From contig JAWQFJ010009569.1 of NCBI GenBank assembly GCA_034096865.1, forward strand, positions 147,501 to 167,500: a stretch of DNA of 20,000 nucleotides, given 5' to 3'. The position numbers and the translations under genes are program-made. Origin of the DNA: Theodoxus fluviatilis. Lineage: Eukaryota; Mollusca; Gastropoda; Cycloneritida; Neritidae. Under the pieces are notes generated by a model. It ran no database searches. It had not been told where the DNA came from and was given only the letters and a program-made list of their open reading frames with translations. Shown here piece after piece: positions 8,251 to 18,305 of this stretch (positions are counted from its first letter, which is position 1; every line of letters starts with the position of its first letter).

Positions 8251-8976
8251 ATATCTAACACTGTCGGTCACTCTCCCCCCCCCCCCCTTCCCGCCTGCCA
8301 CCTCCAACTCAATTAGAAAGTTATGGACAAGTTGAAAGTATTTCGATATCACTCGGAGCGATCTGTTGCTCAACGCTGAATAGATATATAAAGAGAAAAC
8401 TTACGTCACATAAGAAAGTGCGAGTGGTTTCCATTAGTAGCCACAGCATGAAGATAAAACCACTTTCGGCAAGAAATGTCCGGCAAAACAGCGAGATCAC
8501 AATTTCCATAGTTTTTCATAACAAATCAGTATTAAATGTCAGTTAGGGGAAAAACAGAGTATTTTTGGTACTTCTGACCCAAAATAAACCATTTTCCCCG
8601 GGGCAGTGAAAACTTCATCACGGACCAAGAAAACGCCGACCGCTTCAAGGGGAAATCTTCAGGTGCACTATGGGAAGTAAAATGAGACAGGCATTTTTGT
8701 TCTGTGCCTGGAAGGCAAAGGGAATGATTTGGTTCACTCTCAAAGTAAGGCTTTCTCCCCTCAGCATTCTTCGTCACGAGTGAGGCAGGGGCGGGGGCTA
8801 GAAGTGGGTGAAAGCAGAGGAGCAACCTGTCTGTGTTGAGAAAGTAGTGGGTGGCTCAGGATGTGGGTAAGCTGGAGGCTGAGACTGCGCGTGAGCTGAA
8901 AAAGTTAAATGACTTTCTCCCGCCTGAAACCTCATAATGATAAAAAGTACAAAGAAATGGGTGGGCGGAAAAAAGT
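8251..8976. other. Low-copy DNA, no gene recognised
   Basis: It holds a (C)n run at about 8275-8287 and otherwise mixed-composition DNA. ORFs at 8321-8509 and 8532-8825 (minus) are short and have no recognisable motif. A TATATAAAGA at about 8383 is isolated. Confidence 0.5.
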
Positions 8977-9063
8977 GGGGGGGGGGGGGGGGGCGGGGCT
9001 GAGGGCAGGACGGCCGGAGGGCGGGGGGTGGGGTGGGGGGGTGGGGTGGGGGGGTGGGGGGAG
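8977..9063 (+). repeat. G-rich tract, G-quadruplex candidate
   Basis: A run of about 19 G (interrupted once by C) is followed by GGGGTGGGG and GGGGGGGTGGGG repeats. The homopolymer also makes this a likely site of length error in the assembly. Confidence 0.9.
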
Positions 9064-9118
9064 GAAGAGGCACCTGGGAAGGGAGAGAGCTGCATTCTCC
9101 TCATATTCACCCTCTCAG

Positions 9119-9203
9119 GCTTCATCATCATTACCATGAGCACCATCATCGTCGTCTTCTTCTTCTTCAGCAGCAGCAGCAACAGCATCACCATCATCAT
9201 CTC
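9119..9203 (+). repeat. Cryptic trinucleotide tract (CAT/TCT/AGC)n
   Basis: Successive blocks of CATCAT, GTCGTCTTCTTCTTC, AGCAGCAGC and CATCACCATCATCAT make a patchwork of trinucleotide repeats. It is open in frame on both strands, but the flanks give no coding support. Confidence 0.85.
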
Positions 9204-9368
9204 TTGTGAAGCGCTTAATCCGATTCCACGAATAGCTCAGGATAGAGTATACACAAGTCTTTCGAAAAATATACAAATCTTCCATAGGGTTCCAAAGTCT
9301 ACCTCAGACACATACTTGTATGTATACACGTCCGATGCAGACGGTTGTAATGGAATTAGACAGGTGAG

Positions 9369-9371
<3 letters not shown>

Positions 9372-9426
<55 letters not shown>

Positions 9427-9530
9427 TCTCTCCATCTCTCTCCTTCTTTCTCTCTCCAACTCTCTCTTTCTCCATCTCTCTCCCTCCTTCTCGCTCTCTC
9501 TCCAAAGCTCTCACCATTTCTCTCTCTCCA

Positions 9531-9573
<43 letters not shown>

Positions 9574-9690
9574 ATGTCTCTCTCTCTCCATCTCTCTCCC
9601 TCTTTCTCTCTCTCTCCAACTCTCTCTCTCTCTCTCTCTCTCTCTCGCTCCAACTCTCTCTCCATTTCTCTCTCTCCATTTCTCTCTCTC

Positions 9691-9725
<35 letters not shown>

Positions 9726-9728
9726 GCC

Positions 9729-9789
<61 letters not shown>

Positions 9790-9790
9790 C
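9372..9790 (+). repeat. (CT)n and (TGTC)n microsatellite complex
   Basis: (CT)n at 9372-9422, then CTCC-interrupted CT, then (TGTC)n at 9531-9572, more CT, and a long (TGTC)n at 9691-9788 with a single C-for-T change. The long Ser/Leu/Val/Cys ORF across it is an artefact. Confidence 0.96.
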
Positions 9791-10181
9791 CCCAACGTCA
9801 TTTGAGGACAGTGGGTTACAGGAGTGTATGAGGGAGGGAAGGGATTAGGGATGGTGTGATGGAAGGGGAGAGGAAGGGGGGGGGGGATGCGAGGGCAGAG
9901 GGCTTTCGGGTAGCACAACATTACAAGGCCGTGAGTCCACACAGGCATGAAATGGAATGGCGATGACTTGGGAGAAATGATGTCTAGTTCGAGATCGATA
10001 GTCTTCAGTCATCAATTTGATGGGAATGAAGGGGACAAGCATGGCACAGACATGGGTCAAGGTCGACCAACATTATCGTTATTTCTCTATTTAAAAAGTG
10101 TTAACTTATAATGAAATCTCGTGAGGAAAGTAAGCTCCAGCAATGAAACTGTCTGTCTTACATTAAGAGCAACATAATCAG
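9791..10181. other. Low-copy DNA, no gene recognised
   Basis: About 390 bp of mixed sequence with a short G run at about 9877-9886. No motif or plausible reading frame is seen. Confidence 0.5.
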
Positions 10182-10183
10182 TC

Positions 10184-10248
<65 letters not shown>
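10182..10248 (+). repeat. (CT)n microsatellite
   Basis: Nearly pure CT with one CCC interruption at about 10192-10195. Confidence 0.97.
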
Positions 10249-10252
<4 letters not shown>

Positions 10253-10355
10253 CACTCGCTTTTCCTCCATCATGCATTCATAGGCGCGCGCGCGCTCTTG
10301 CACAATAAAAGCGGGAAAGCTATCCAAAGAGCATGCATAGTGATTGGGTTTTGTA

Positions 10356-10935
10356 ATGGAGGTCCTCTAGCCTACATGGAGGTCCTCTAGCCTACATGGA
10401 GGTCCTCTAGCCTACATGGAGGTCCTCTAGCCTACATGGAGGTCCTCTAGCCTACATGGAGGTCCTCTAGCCTACATGGAGGTCCTCTAGCCTACATGGA
10501 GGTCCTCTAGCCTACATGGAGGTCCTCTAGCCTACATGGAGGTCCTCTAGCCTACATGGAGGTCCTCTAGCCTACATGGAGGTCCTCTAGCCTACATGGA
10601 GGTCCTCTAGCCTACATGGAGGTCCTCTAGCCTACATGGAGGTCCTCTAGCCTACATGGAGGTCCTCTAGCCTACATGGAGGTCCTCTAGCCTACATGGA
10701 GGTCCTCTAGCCTACATGGAGGTCCTCTAGCCTACATGGAGGTCCTCTAGCCTACATGGAGGTCCTCTAGCCTACATGGAGGTCCTCTAGCCTACATGGA
10801 GGTCCTCTAGCCTACATGGAGGTCCTCTAGCCTACATGGAGGTCCTCTAGCCTACATGGAGGTCCTCTAGCCTACATGGAGGTCCTCTAGCCTACATGGA
10901 GGTCCTCTAGCCTACATGGAGGTCCTCTAGCCTAC
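10356..10935. repeat. Perfect 20-bp minisatellite, 29 identical copies
   Basis: Exactly 580 bp of ATGGAGGTCCTCTAGCCTAC repeated 29 times with no substitution that I can find. The unit contains the near-palindrome GAGGTCCTC and a CTAG. Stops occur in every frame on both strands, so it is non-coding. The perfect identity contrasts with every other array in the window. Confidence 0.98.
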
Positions 10936-10955
10936 AACGAGAAATTGTTCTTTGG

Positions 10956-11205
10956 AATGAATGAATGAATAAACGAGCGAACAAACGGACGAATGAATTA
11001 ATGAATGAACGAATGAATGCTGTTTTACGACCCATCAGCCTCTGCAGCCTATGCAAGGTCACTGGCTACAACATCGCTAGAGCTGGGTAGAAGAAGAGCA
11101 AGTCAAGTCCAAATTTCCCTAGTTATCCGCCCTTTGCAAATGGCGTCGGAAGACACGGAGGCCCTGTTGCCTCGACACACAGGGAAATGGTTCTTTGGAG
11201 GAGAA
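10956..11205 (-). mobile_element. SINE copy S2 with degenerate (TTCA/TTCG)n tail
   Basis: On the minus strand the body runs from about 11205 to 11021 and shares GGCGGATAACTAGGG, TAGGCTGCAGAGGCTGATGG and GTCGTAAAACA with S4 (17681-17852). It then ends in a TTCATTCG-type tail (10956-11017). It is more diverged from S4 than S5 is. The head (GCCTCCGTGTCTTCCGACGCC) is mutated, so the 12-bp CGCG spacing seen in S4 is lost. Confidence 0.7.
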
Positions 11206-11552
11206 GATCAGGCACTCTGATAAATGCAGGATTCTGGGAACCGCGGGCTTTGCGACTCTTTTGACTTTCTTCAAATCAAAACCTCACACGGTCGACACGA
11301 CAGTATAATTAGTCATCGTGAATACCTCTTTGAACTCGGCCTTTCTTCCCGCGCAAAATCTGTAAGTACTTCAATTGGCTTGGAGAAAGGCGCCTTGAGG
11401 ATGCCAAACACTTTGCATACTTGCGACGCTCCAGAACAAAATGAGTGTTGCATGACATTTAGGACATTCTGAGATCTTGCCACAGCCATGAAGGTCTTTA
11501 CATTTTCTGCATGACCATTTGACCCTTACCTGACGTTTCAAAATTGCAAGAG
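11206..11552. other. Low-copy DNA, possible cysteine-rich ORF on minus strand
   Basis: The minus-strand frame 11574-11371 contains C-x2-C-x5-C-x5-C-x2-C-H (residues about 22-41, KWSCRKCK to CPKCH), a zinc-ribbon-like spacing. A good donor-like CAG/GTAAGG (complement at about 11525-11533) lies in the frame. The N-terminal residues come from the adjacent satellite, so no start is supported. I do not recognise a family. Confidence 0.3.
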
Positions 11553-14097
11553 CTACACTAGATAACCGCCCCACTAGATAACTGCCACACTAGATAACTG
11601 CCACACTAGATAACCGCCACACTAGATAACCGCCCCACTAGATAACCGCCCCACTAGATAACCGCCCCACTAGACGACCGCCCCACTAGACGACAGCTAC
11701 ACCAGATGACCGCCCCACTAGATAACTGCCACACTAGATAACTGCCACACTAGATAACTGCCACACTAGATAACCGCTACACCAGATAACCGCTACTTCA
11801 GATAACCGCCCCACTAGATAACCGCCCCACTAGATAACCGCCCCACTAGACGACCGCCCCACTAGACGACCGCTACACCAGATGACCGCCCCACTAGATA
11901 ACCGCCCCACTAGATAACCGCCCCACTAGACGACAGCTACACCAGATGACCGCCCCACTAGACAACCGCCCCACTAGTTAACCGCCGCACTAGATAACCG
12001 CCCCACTAGATAACCGCCCCACCAGATAACCGCTACACCAGATAACTGCTACACCAGATAACCACTACACCAGATAACCGCCCCACTAGATGACCGCCCC
12101 ACTAGATAACCGCCCCACTAGATGACCGCCCCACTAGATGACCGCCCCACTAGATGACCGCCCCACTAGATAACCGCCCCACCAGATAACCGCTACACCA
12201 GATAACCGCTACACCTGATAACCGCTACACCAGATAACCGCTACACCAGATAACTGCTACACCAGATAACCGCTACACCAGATAACTGCTACACCAGATA
12301 ACTGCTACACCAGATAACCGCTACACCAGATAACTGCTACACCAGATAACCGCTACACCAGATAACCGCTACACCAGATAACCGCCCCACTAGATGACCG
12401 CCCCACTAGACGACCGCCCCACTAGACGACAGCTACACCAGATGACCGCCCCACTAGATAACCGCCCCACTAGTTAACCGCCGCACTAGATGACCGCCCC
12501 ACTAGATAACCGCCCCACTAGATGACCGCCCCACTAGATAACCGCCCCACTAGATGACCGCCCCACTAGATAACCGCCCTAGATAACCGCTACACCAGAT
12601 AACTGCTACACCAGATAACCACTACACCAGATAACCGGTACACCAGATAACCGCTACACTAGATAACCGCCCCACTAGATGACCGCTACACCAGATGACC
12701 GCCCCACTAGATAACCGCCCCACTAGACGACAGCTACACCAGATAACCGCCCCACTAGATAACCGCCCCACTAGACGACAGCTACACCAGATAACCGCCC
12801 CACTAGATAACCGCCCCACTAGACGACAGCTACACCAGATGACCGCGCCACTAGATAACCGCCTCACTAGTTAACCGCCGCACTAGATAACCGCCCCACC
12901 AGATAACCGCTACACCAGATAACTGCTACACCAGATAACCGCTACACCAGATAACCGCCCCACTAGATGACCGCCCCACTAGATAACCGCCCCACTAGAT
13001 AACCGCCCCACTAGATGACCGCCCCACTAGATGACCGCCCCACTAGATAACCGCCCCACCAGATAACCGCTACACCAGATAACCGCTACACCAGATAACC
13101 GCTACACCAGATAACCGCTACACCAGATAACTGCTACACCAGATAACCGCTACACCAGATAACCACTACACCAGATAACTGCTACACCAGATAACCGCTA
13201 CACCAGATAACCGCTACACCAGATAACCACTACACCAGATAACTGCTACACCAGATAACCGCCCCACCAGATAACTGCTACACCAGATAACCGCTACACC
13301 AGATAACTGCTACACCAGATAACCGCTACACCAGATAACCGCTACACCAGATAACCGCTACACCAGATAACTGCTACACCAGATAACCGCTACACCAGAT
13401 AACCGCTACACCAGATAACTGCTACACCAGATAACCGCTACACCAGATAACCACTACACCAGATAACCGGTACACCAGATAACTGCTACACCAGATAACT
13501 GCTACACCAGATAACTGCAACACTAGATAACCACTACACCAGATAACCACTACACCAAATAACCGCTACACCAGATAACCGCTACACCAGATAACCACTA
13601 CACCAGATAACCACTACACCAGATAACCGCTACACCAGATAACTGCTACACCAGATAACTGCTACACCAGATAACTGCTACACTAGATAACCGCTACACC
13701 AGATAACTGCTACACCAGATAACCACTACACCAGATAACCGGTACACCAGATAACCGCTACACTAGATAACCGCCCCACTAGGTGACCGCTACACCAGAT
13801 GACCGCCCCACTAGATAACCGCCCCACCAGATAACTGCTACACCAGATAACCACTACACCAGATAACCGCCCTACTAGATAACCACTACACCAGATAACC
13901 GGTACACCAGATAACCGCCCTACTAGATAACCACTACACCAGATAACCGGTACACCAGATAGCCGCTACACTAGATAACCGCCCCACTAGATGACCGCTA
14001 CACCAGATGACCGCCCCACTAGATAACCGCCCCACCAGATAACCGCTACGCCAGATAACCGCCCCACTAGATAACCGCCCCTCTAGATAACCGCCCG
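11553..14097. repeat. 16-bp minisatellite, about 159 copies, two main unit types
   Basis: The 16-bp unit GATAACCGCCCCACTA alternates in blocks with GATAACCGCTACACCA. Variants include GATGACC, GACGACAG, AACTGC and AACCAC. The middle and right part (about 13040-13760) is almost all the TACACCA type, while the left part is mixed. One unit near 12565-12580 is 3 bp short. The period breaks the frame, and the minus ORF at 12622-12867 is an artefact. Confidence 0.97.
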
Positions 14098-14164
14098 AAC
14101 ATTCTTGGTACATCAGTGGGCAATGGTCTACAATGAAAGCTAGGTATTTGATGATGACTGGTGA

Positions 14165-16413
14165 TGACTGGAGTGTTACAGCCTCTCAGCTTATGACGCT
14201 TATGTAAGACCATTGACTACGAACATCACTTGAGGTGGTGGGAGTGAGACCAAATATCGTTTTCCCTCGTTATTCTCCTTAATCAAGGTAGTATTACAAA
14301 TCGTGTAGGGAGACGTGTAGGGAGGCGTGTGGGGAGGCGTGTGGGGAGACATGTAGGGAGACGTGTAGGGAGGCGTGTGGGGAGACGTGTGGGGAGACGT
14401 GTAGGGAGACGTGTGGGGAGACGTGTAGGGAGGCGTGTAGGGAGACGTGTAGGGAGACGTGTAGGGAGACGTGTAGGGAGGCGTGTAGGGAGACGTGTAG
14501 GGAGACGTGTAGGGAGACGTGTAGGGAGACGTGTAGGGAGACGTGTAGGGAGGTGTGTAGGGAGACGTGTAGGGAGGTGTGTAGGGAGGTGTGTAGGGAG
14601 ACGTGTAGGGAGGACGTGTAGGGAGACGTGTAGGGAGGCGTTGTAGGGAGACGTGTAGGGAGAGCGTGTAGGGAGGACGTGTAGGGAGGCGTGTAGGGAG
14701 ACGTTGTAGGGAGGGGCGTGTAGGGAGACGTGTGGGGAGACGTGTAGGGAGACGTGTAGGGGAGAGCGTGTAGGGAGACGTGTAGGGAGACGTGTAGGGG
14801 GGGACGTGTAGGGAGACGTGTAGGGAGGCGTGTAGGGAGGCGTGTAGGGAGGCGTGTAGGGAGGCGTGTAGGGAGGCGTGTAGGGAGACGTGTAGGGAGA
14901 CGTGTAGGGAGGCGTGTAGGGAGACGTGTAGGGAGACGTGTAGGGAGACGTGTAGGGAGACGTGTAGGGAGGCGTGTAGGGAGGCGTGTAGGGAGACGTG
15001 TAGGGAGACGTGTAGGGAGACGTGTAGGGAGGCGTGTAGGGAGACGTGTAGGGAGGCGTGTAGGGAGACGTGTAGGGAGACGTGTAGGGAGACGTGTAGG
15101 GAGGCGTGTAGGGAGACGTGTAGGGAGACGTGTAGGGAGACGTGTAGGGAGGCGTGTAGGGAGACGTGTAGGGAGGCGTGTAGGGAGACGTGTAGGGAGA
15201 CGTGTAGGGAGACGTGTAGGGAGGCGTGTAGGGAGGCGTGTAGGGAGACGTGTAGGGAGACGTGTAGGGAGACGTGTAGGGAGACGTGTAGGGAGGCGTG
15301 TAGGGAGACGTGTAGGGAGGCGTGTAGGGAGACGTGTAGGGAGGCGTGTAGGGAGGCGTGTAGGGAGGCGTGTAGGGAGGCGTGTAGGGAGGCGTGTAGG
15401 GAGACGTGTAGGGAGGCGTGTAGGGAGACGTGTAGGGAGACGTGTAGGGAGGCGTGTAGGGAGGCGTGTAGGGAGGCGTGTAGGGAGACGTGTAGGGAGG
15501 CGTGTAGGGAGGCGTGTAGGGAGACGTGTAGGGAGGCGTGTAGGGAGGCGTGTAGGGAGGCGTGTAGGGAGACGTGTAGGGAGGCGTGTAGGGAGGCGTG
15601 TAGGGAGGCGTGTAGGGAGACGTGTAGGGAGGCGTGTAGGGAGGCGTGTAGGGAGGCGTGTAGGGAGGCGTGTAGGGAGACGTGTAGGGAGGCGTGTAGG
15701 GAGACGTGTAGGGAGACGTGTAGGGAGGCGTGTAGGGAGACGTGTAGGGAGACGTGTAGGGAGACGTGTAGGGAGACGTGTAGGGAGACGTGTAGGGAGA
15801 CGTGTAGGGAGGCGTGTAGGGAGGCGTGTAGGGAGACGTGTAGGGAGACGTGTAGGGAGGCGTGTAGGGAGACGTGTAGGGAGACGTGTAGGGAGACGTG
15901 TAGGGAGGCGTGTAGGGAGGCGTGTAGGGAGACGTGTAGGGAGACGTGTAGGGAGACGTGTAGGGAGACGTGTAGGGAGGCGTGTAGGGAGACGTGTAGG
16001 GAGACGTGTAGGGAGACGTGTAGGGAGGCGTGTAGGGAGACGTGTAGGGAGGCGTGTAGGGAGGCGTGTAGGGAGGCGTGTAGGTAGGCGTGTAGGGAGA
16101 CGTGTGGGGAGGCGTGTAGGGAGGCGTGTAGGGAGACGTGTAGGGAGGCGTGTAGGGAGACGTGTAGGGAGACGTGTAGGGAGACCTGTAGGGAGGCGTG
16201 TAGGGAGGCGTGTAGGGAGACGTGTAGGGAGACGTGTGGGGAGACGTGTAGGGAGACGTGTAGGGAGGCGTGTAGGGAGACGTGTAGGGAGACGTGTAGG
16301 GAGGCGTGTAGGGAGACGTGTGGGGAGGCGTGTAGGGAGGCGTGTAGGGAGGCGTGTAGGTAGGCGTGTAGGGAGACGCGTTGGATTCCTTCCTTACACC
16401 CAACCCACAGGGG
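14165..16413 (-). mobile_element. SINE copy S3, split by an internal satellite
   Basis: The left part (14165-14308) aligns with S4: GTTACAGCCTCTCAGCTTAT, TTATGTAAGACCATT, CGTTATTCTCC and AAATCGTGTAGGGAGACG. The right part (16371-16413) resumes the S4 sequence as GAGACGCG, then a variable stretch and AACCCACAGGGG. In S4 these parts are continuous (17672-17850). Here 2.1 kb of 12-mer array separates them. It is the most diverged copy. Confidence 0.65.
14302..16380. repeat. 12-bp minisatellite, about 173 copies, inside SINE S3
   Basis: The unit is CGTGTAGGGAGA or CGTGTAGGGAGG, differing only at the last base, with rare TGGGG variants. The period is a multiple of three, so open frames run through it on both strands: [16 protein letters not shown] and VGRRVGRR peptides. 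The 706-residue minus-strand frame has a TTG start, a frame change near 14650-14800 and no support as a gene. The rightmost unit ends CGCG, as in the intact SINE head. Confidence 0.97.
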
Positions 16414-16581
16414 AATACGTATTGGAAAAGTTGAAAACCGCTGACAGCGATGGTGTAAGTGGATATCTAATTAAAACTCTTTTTCGTGAATGGATTGATG
16501 GACAGACAGATGTGTAACCAAGAGGAAATCCTCCCCTACTGAATTATTCACTCTCATTTTTGTCGATCTCTTGCCATATAA

Positions 16582-16584
<3 letters not shown>
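16414..16584. other. Short low-copy spacer
   Basis: Mixed AT-rich sequence after S3 with GATGGACAGACAGATG at about 16497. Nothing is recognised. Confidence 0.5.

Positions 16585-16635
<51 letters not shown>
16585..16635 (+). repeat. (CT)n microsatellite
   Basis: Pure CT of about 51 bp. Confidence 0.97.
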
Positions 16636-16637
<2 letters not shown>

Positions 16638-16870
16638 GTCCTTGCTTGCCCTCTCGCTCCCCTTATCTCTTGCTGTCATCGCGGCCACTCCTCTCCTCTG
16701 GCGGCGCCGGGCTGGACGCTGGCTGGCAGTTGTCTCCAAGAGGTCAGCTTTGGAGCAGCCAGATTGTCACCACTCACTCACGCCTCTCTGCCCCCCTGTT
16801 TTTCTCCATCTTTACCCCCCTCTCCTCTTTCACCAGAAGAGAGAACTTCCGTCCTTTGTTAAAAAGTCCT
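16636..16870. other. Low-copy pyrimidine-rich DNA
   Basis: C/T-rich sequence between the CT tract and MITE C. The ORFs that cross it start in the CT tract or run into the MITE. No family is recognised. Confidence 0.5.
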
Positions 16871-16879
16871 TCCGAAGTG

Positions 16880-17295
16880 CATTCTGTAAACCCGAGTCAG
16901 TAGTATTGACTCTGGCACAGTTTGCAATGAATGCGTAATAGGCTTGACCCTTGGCATTACAGCCTTGCGCCAAAAATAGTTCGTTCTGATACTATTTTTC
17001 TCTCCACTTTTTACAGAAATCATTCAGATATAAAAACTTGTTTCCATTTCAACACAAACATTTTATTGTATCAATAAACGCTTGTTTGTTGTCTCAACAA
17101 GAGTAAGTTAAGAGTTTTGTGCGAAATAGTCTTAGAACGACTTTAACGGCGTATGTCAGGGAGCACATCGGCTATCCCACAAGCCTCTCGTGTGACCTCC
17201 GCTTGCATAAATTGGCTGAAAACCTTCCATCACGTGATGTCAACAGTGCTAGAGATACTTTTGCCGGTAGGCGAAATCTCTAGTTTACTAGAATG
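16880..17295 (+). mobile_element. MITE copy C (416 bp) with 9-bp target duplication
   Basis: Nearly identical to copy A, with roughly a dozen differences by eye over 416 bp, and in the same orientation. It starts CATTCTGTAAACCCGAG and ends GTTTACTAGAATG. The flanks are TCCGAAGTG (16871-16879) and CCCGAAGTG (17296-17304), matching at 8 of 9 positions. CATCACGTGATG is at 17228-17239. The flanking sequence differs wholly from that of A and B, which proves separate insertion. Confidence 0.9.
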
Positions 17296-17392
17296 CCCGA
17301 AGTGAACCCTTCCGGTTCCCTCTATATACCTACTCTTGTCGATCCCCATAAATAGAGGCTGCAGTGCATGCTAAGAGGGACCCCATCCCATC

Positions 17393-17470
17393 TAGGAGAG
17401 AGACCACTGCCACCATGATCTAGAGAGATCACTGCCACCATGATCTAGAGAGACCACTGCCACCACGGTC
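17393..17470. repeat. 25-bp tandem repeat, three copies
   Basis: Three units of the pattern AGAGAGACCACTGCCACC followed by ATGATCT. The second has ATC for ACC, and the third ends in ACGGTCT. Confidence 0.9.
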
Positions 17471-17600
17471 TTGGGTTGGTCCAGGCCTCGGACCAGCCAG
17501 GAGCTCCTGTACCCATGGGTAAAAAAGTTGTGGAAAGCAAGTACGATTTGTCTCATATCTGCGCCCTGCTACCATCATGCCTCATACCACTCCATCACAG

Positions 17601-17852
17601 ATGGATGGATGAATGGATGGACGGACGGACGGACGGACGGACGGACGGACGGACGGACGGGACGGGAGTGGACGGACGGTGTTTTACGGCCTATCAGCCT
17701 TTGTAGGCTATGTAAGGCCATTCAGCACGAAAATCACTAGAACAGTTTAGAGTAAAAGCAAATCAAGTAACGGTGTCCCTAGTTATTCGCCTCTTACGAA
17801 TCGCGTAGGGAGACGCGGTGGGTCAATTCTTTTCCCGAACCCACAGGGGGAG
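17601..17852 (-). mobile_element. SINE copy S4, most complete, with (GTCC/CATC)n tail
   Basis: Minus strand, head to tail. A CCTGTGGGTTCGGGAA box (about 17831-17846) holds a B-box-like GGGTTCGGGAA. Next come CGCGTCTCCCTACGCG (17802-17817), ATTCGTAAGAGGCGAATAAC and GCCTTACATAGCCTACAAAG, then GGCTGATAGGCCGTAAAACA and a (GTCC)n to (CATC)n tail at 17601-17672. A pol III-type head, a body of about 170 bp and a tetranucleotide tail fit a SINE. The body string resembles molluscan SINEs that I recall. The family name is unknown to me. Confidence 0.7.
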
Positions 17853-18159
17853 GGGGGCGGGGGGGCTCACAAACCAAATCAAAAGGTGCTTGGATTGAGC
17901 GAGTCAAGATTTTAACTTCCCACGTCATTCAACTTTTACCCATCACTGAAGGTTCGATGGGTCTATGCTTACTCCTTATCCACAGATGGTTAATTTCGTG
18001 CCTCGTATATAGCACCCTTTTATTTCGCGCATGAAAAAGTCATTCTCGGGGAGAACACAAATAATGTGGAGAAGTTAGTCACTCGCTAGCATGAAGCGCA
18101 CGAAATCAGTGTCGAAACTGCTGCCACCATCCCATTATTGTGCGTGTATTTTTCGTTTA
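17853..18159. other. Low-copy spacer between S4 and S5
   Basis: It begins with a G-rich run at 17845-17868 and is otherwise mixed DNA. No gene or repeat is recognised. Confidence 0.5.
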
Positions 18160-18305
18160 TTCATCGAGTGGTTGATTGATGGATTGAGTTTTACGTCCCA
18201 TCAGCCTTTGTATGCTTGTGAAAGGCCATTAGGCACGAAAATAACTGGAATAGAGTAAACGCTAATCAAGTCACGATGTCCATAGTTATTCGTCCACAGG
18301 GGGAG
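18160..18305 (-). mobile_element. SINE copy S5 with internal deletion
   Basis: It matches S4 from GGGACGTAAAACTCAATCCA (tail side, about 18177-18196) through CGAATAACTATGGACATCG. It then jumps straight to CCCCTGTGGA, lacking about 50 bp of the head, including the CGCG-TCTCCCTA-CGCG segment. The tail is a short, decayed ATCA/ATCC run. Confidence 0.7.

Noticed and set aside
8383..8392. TATA box at TATATAAAGA
   Set aside because: No gene follows, and the AT-rich setting makes chance likely.
10356..14097. CRISPR-like repeat arrays
   Set aside because: Units are directly abutting with no spacers, and the window is eukaryotic in character.
14302..16380. Telomeric or subtelomeric repeat, because TAGGG recurs on one strand
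   Set aside because: The 12-bp unit is not a TTAGGG variant series, and its origin inside a SINE head explains it better.
14283..16403. A 706-residue minus-strand ORF of (T[SP]PY)n, like a structural repeat protein
   Set aside because: The 12-bp period keeps all frames open. It starts at TTG, changes peptide at the indel cluster, and the ends are SINE sequence. It is satellite, not a gene.
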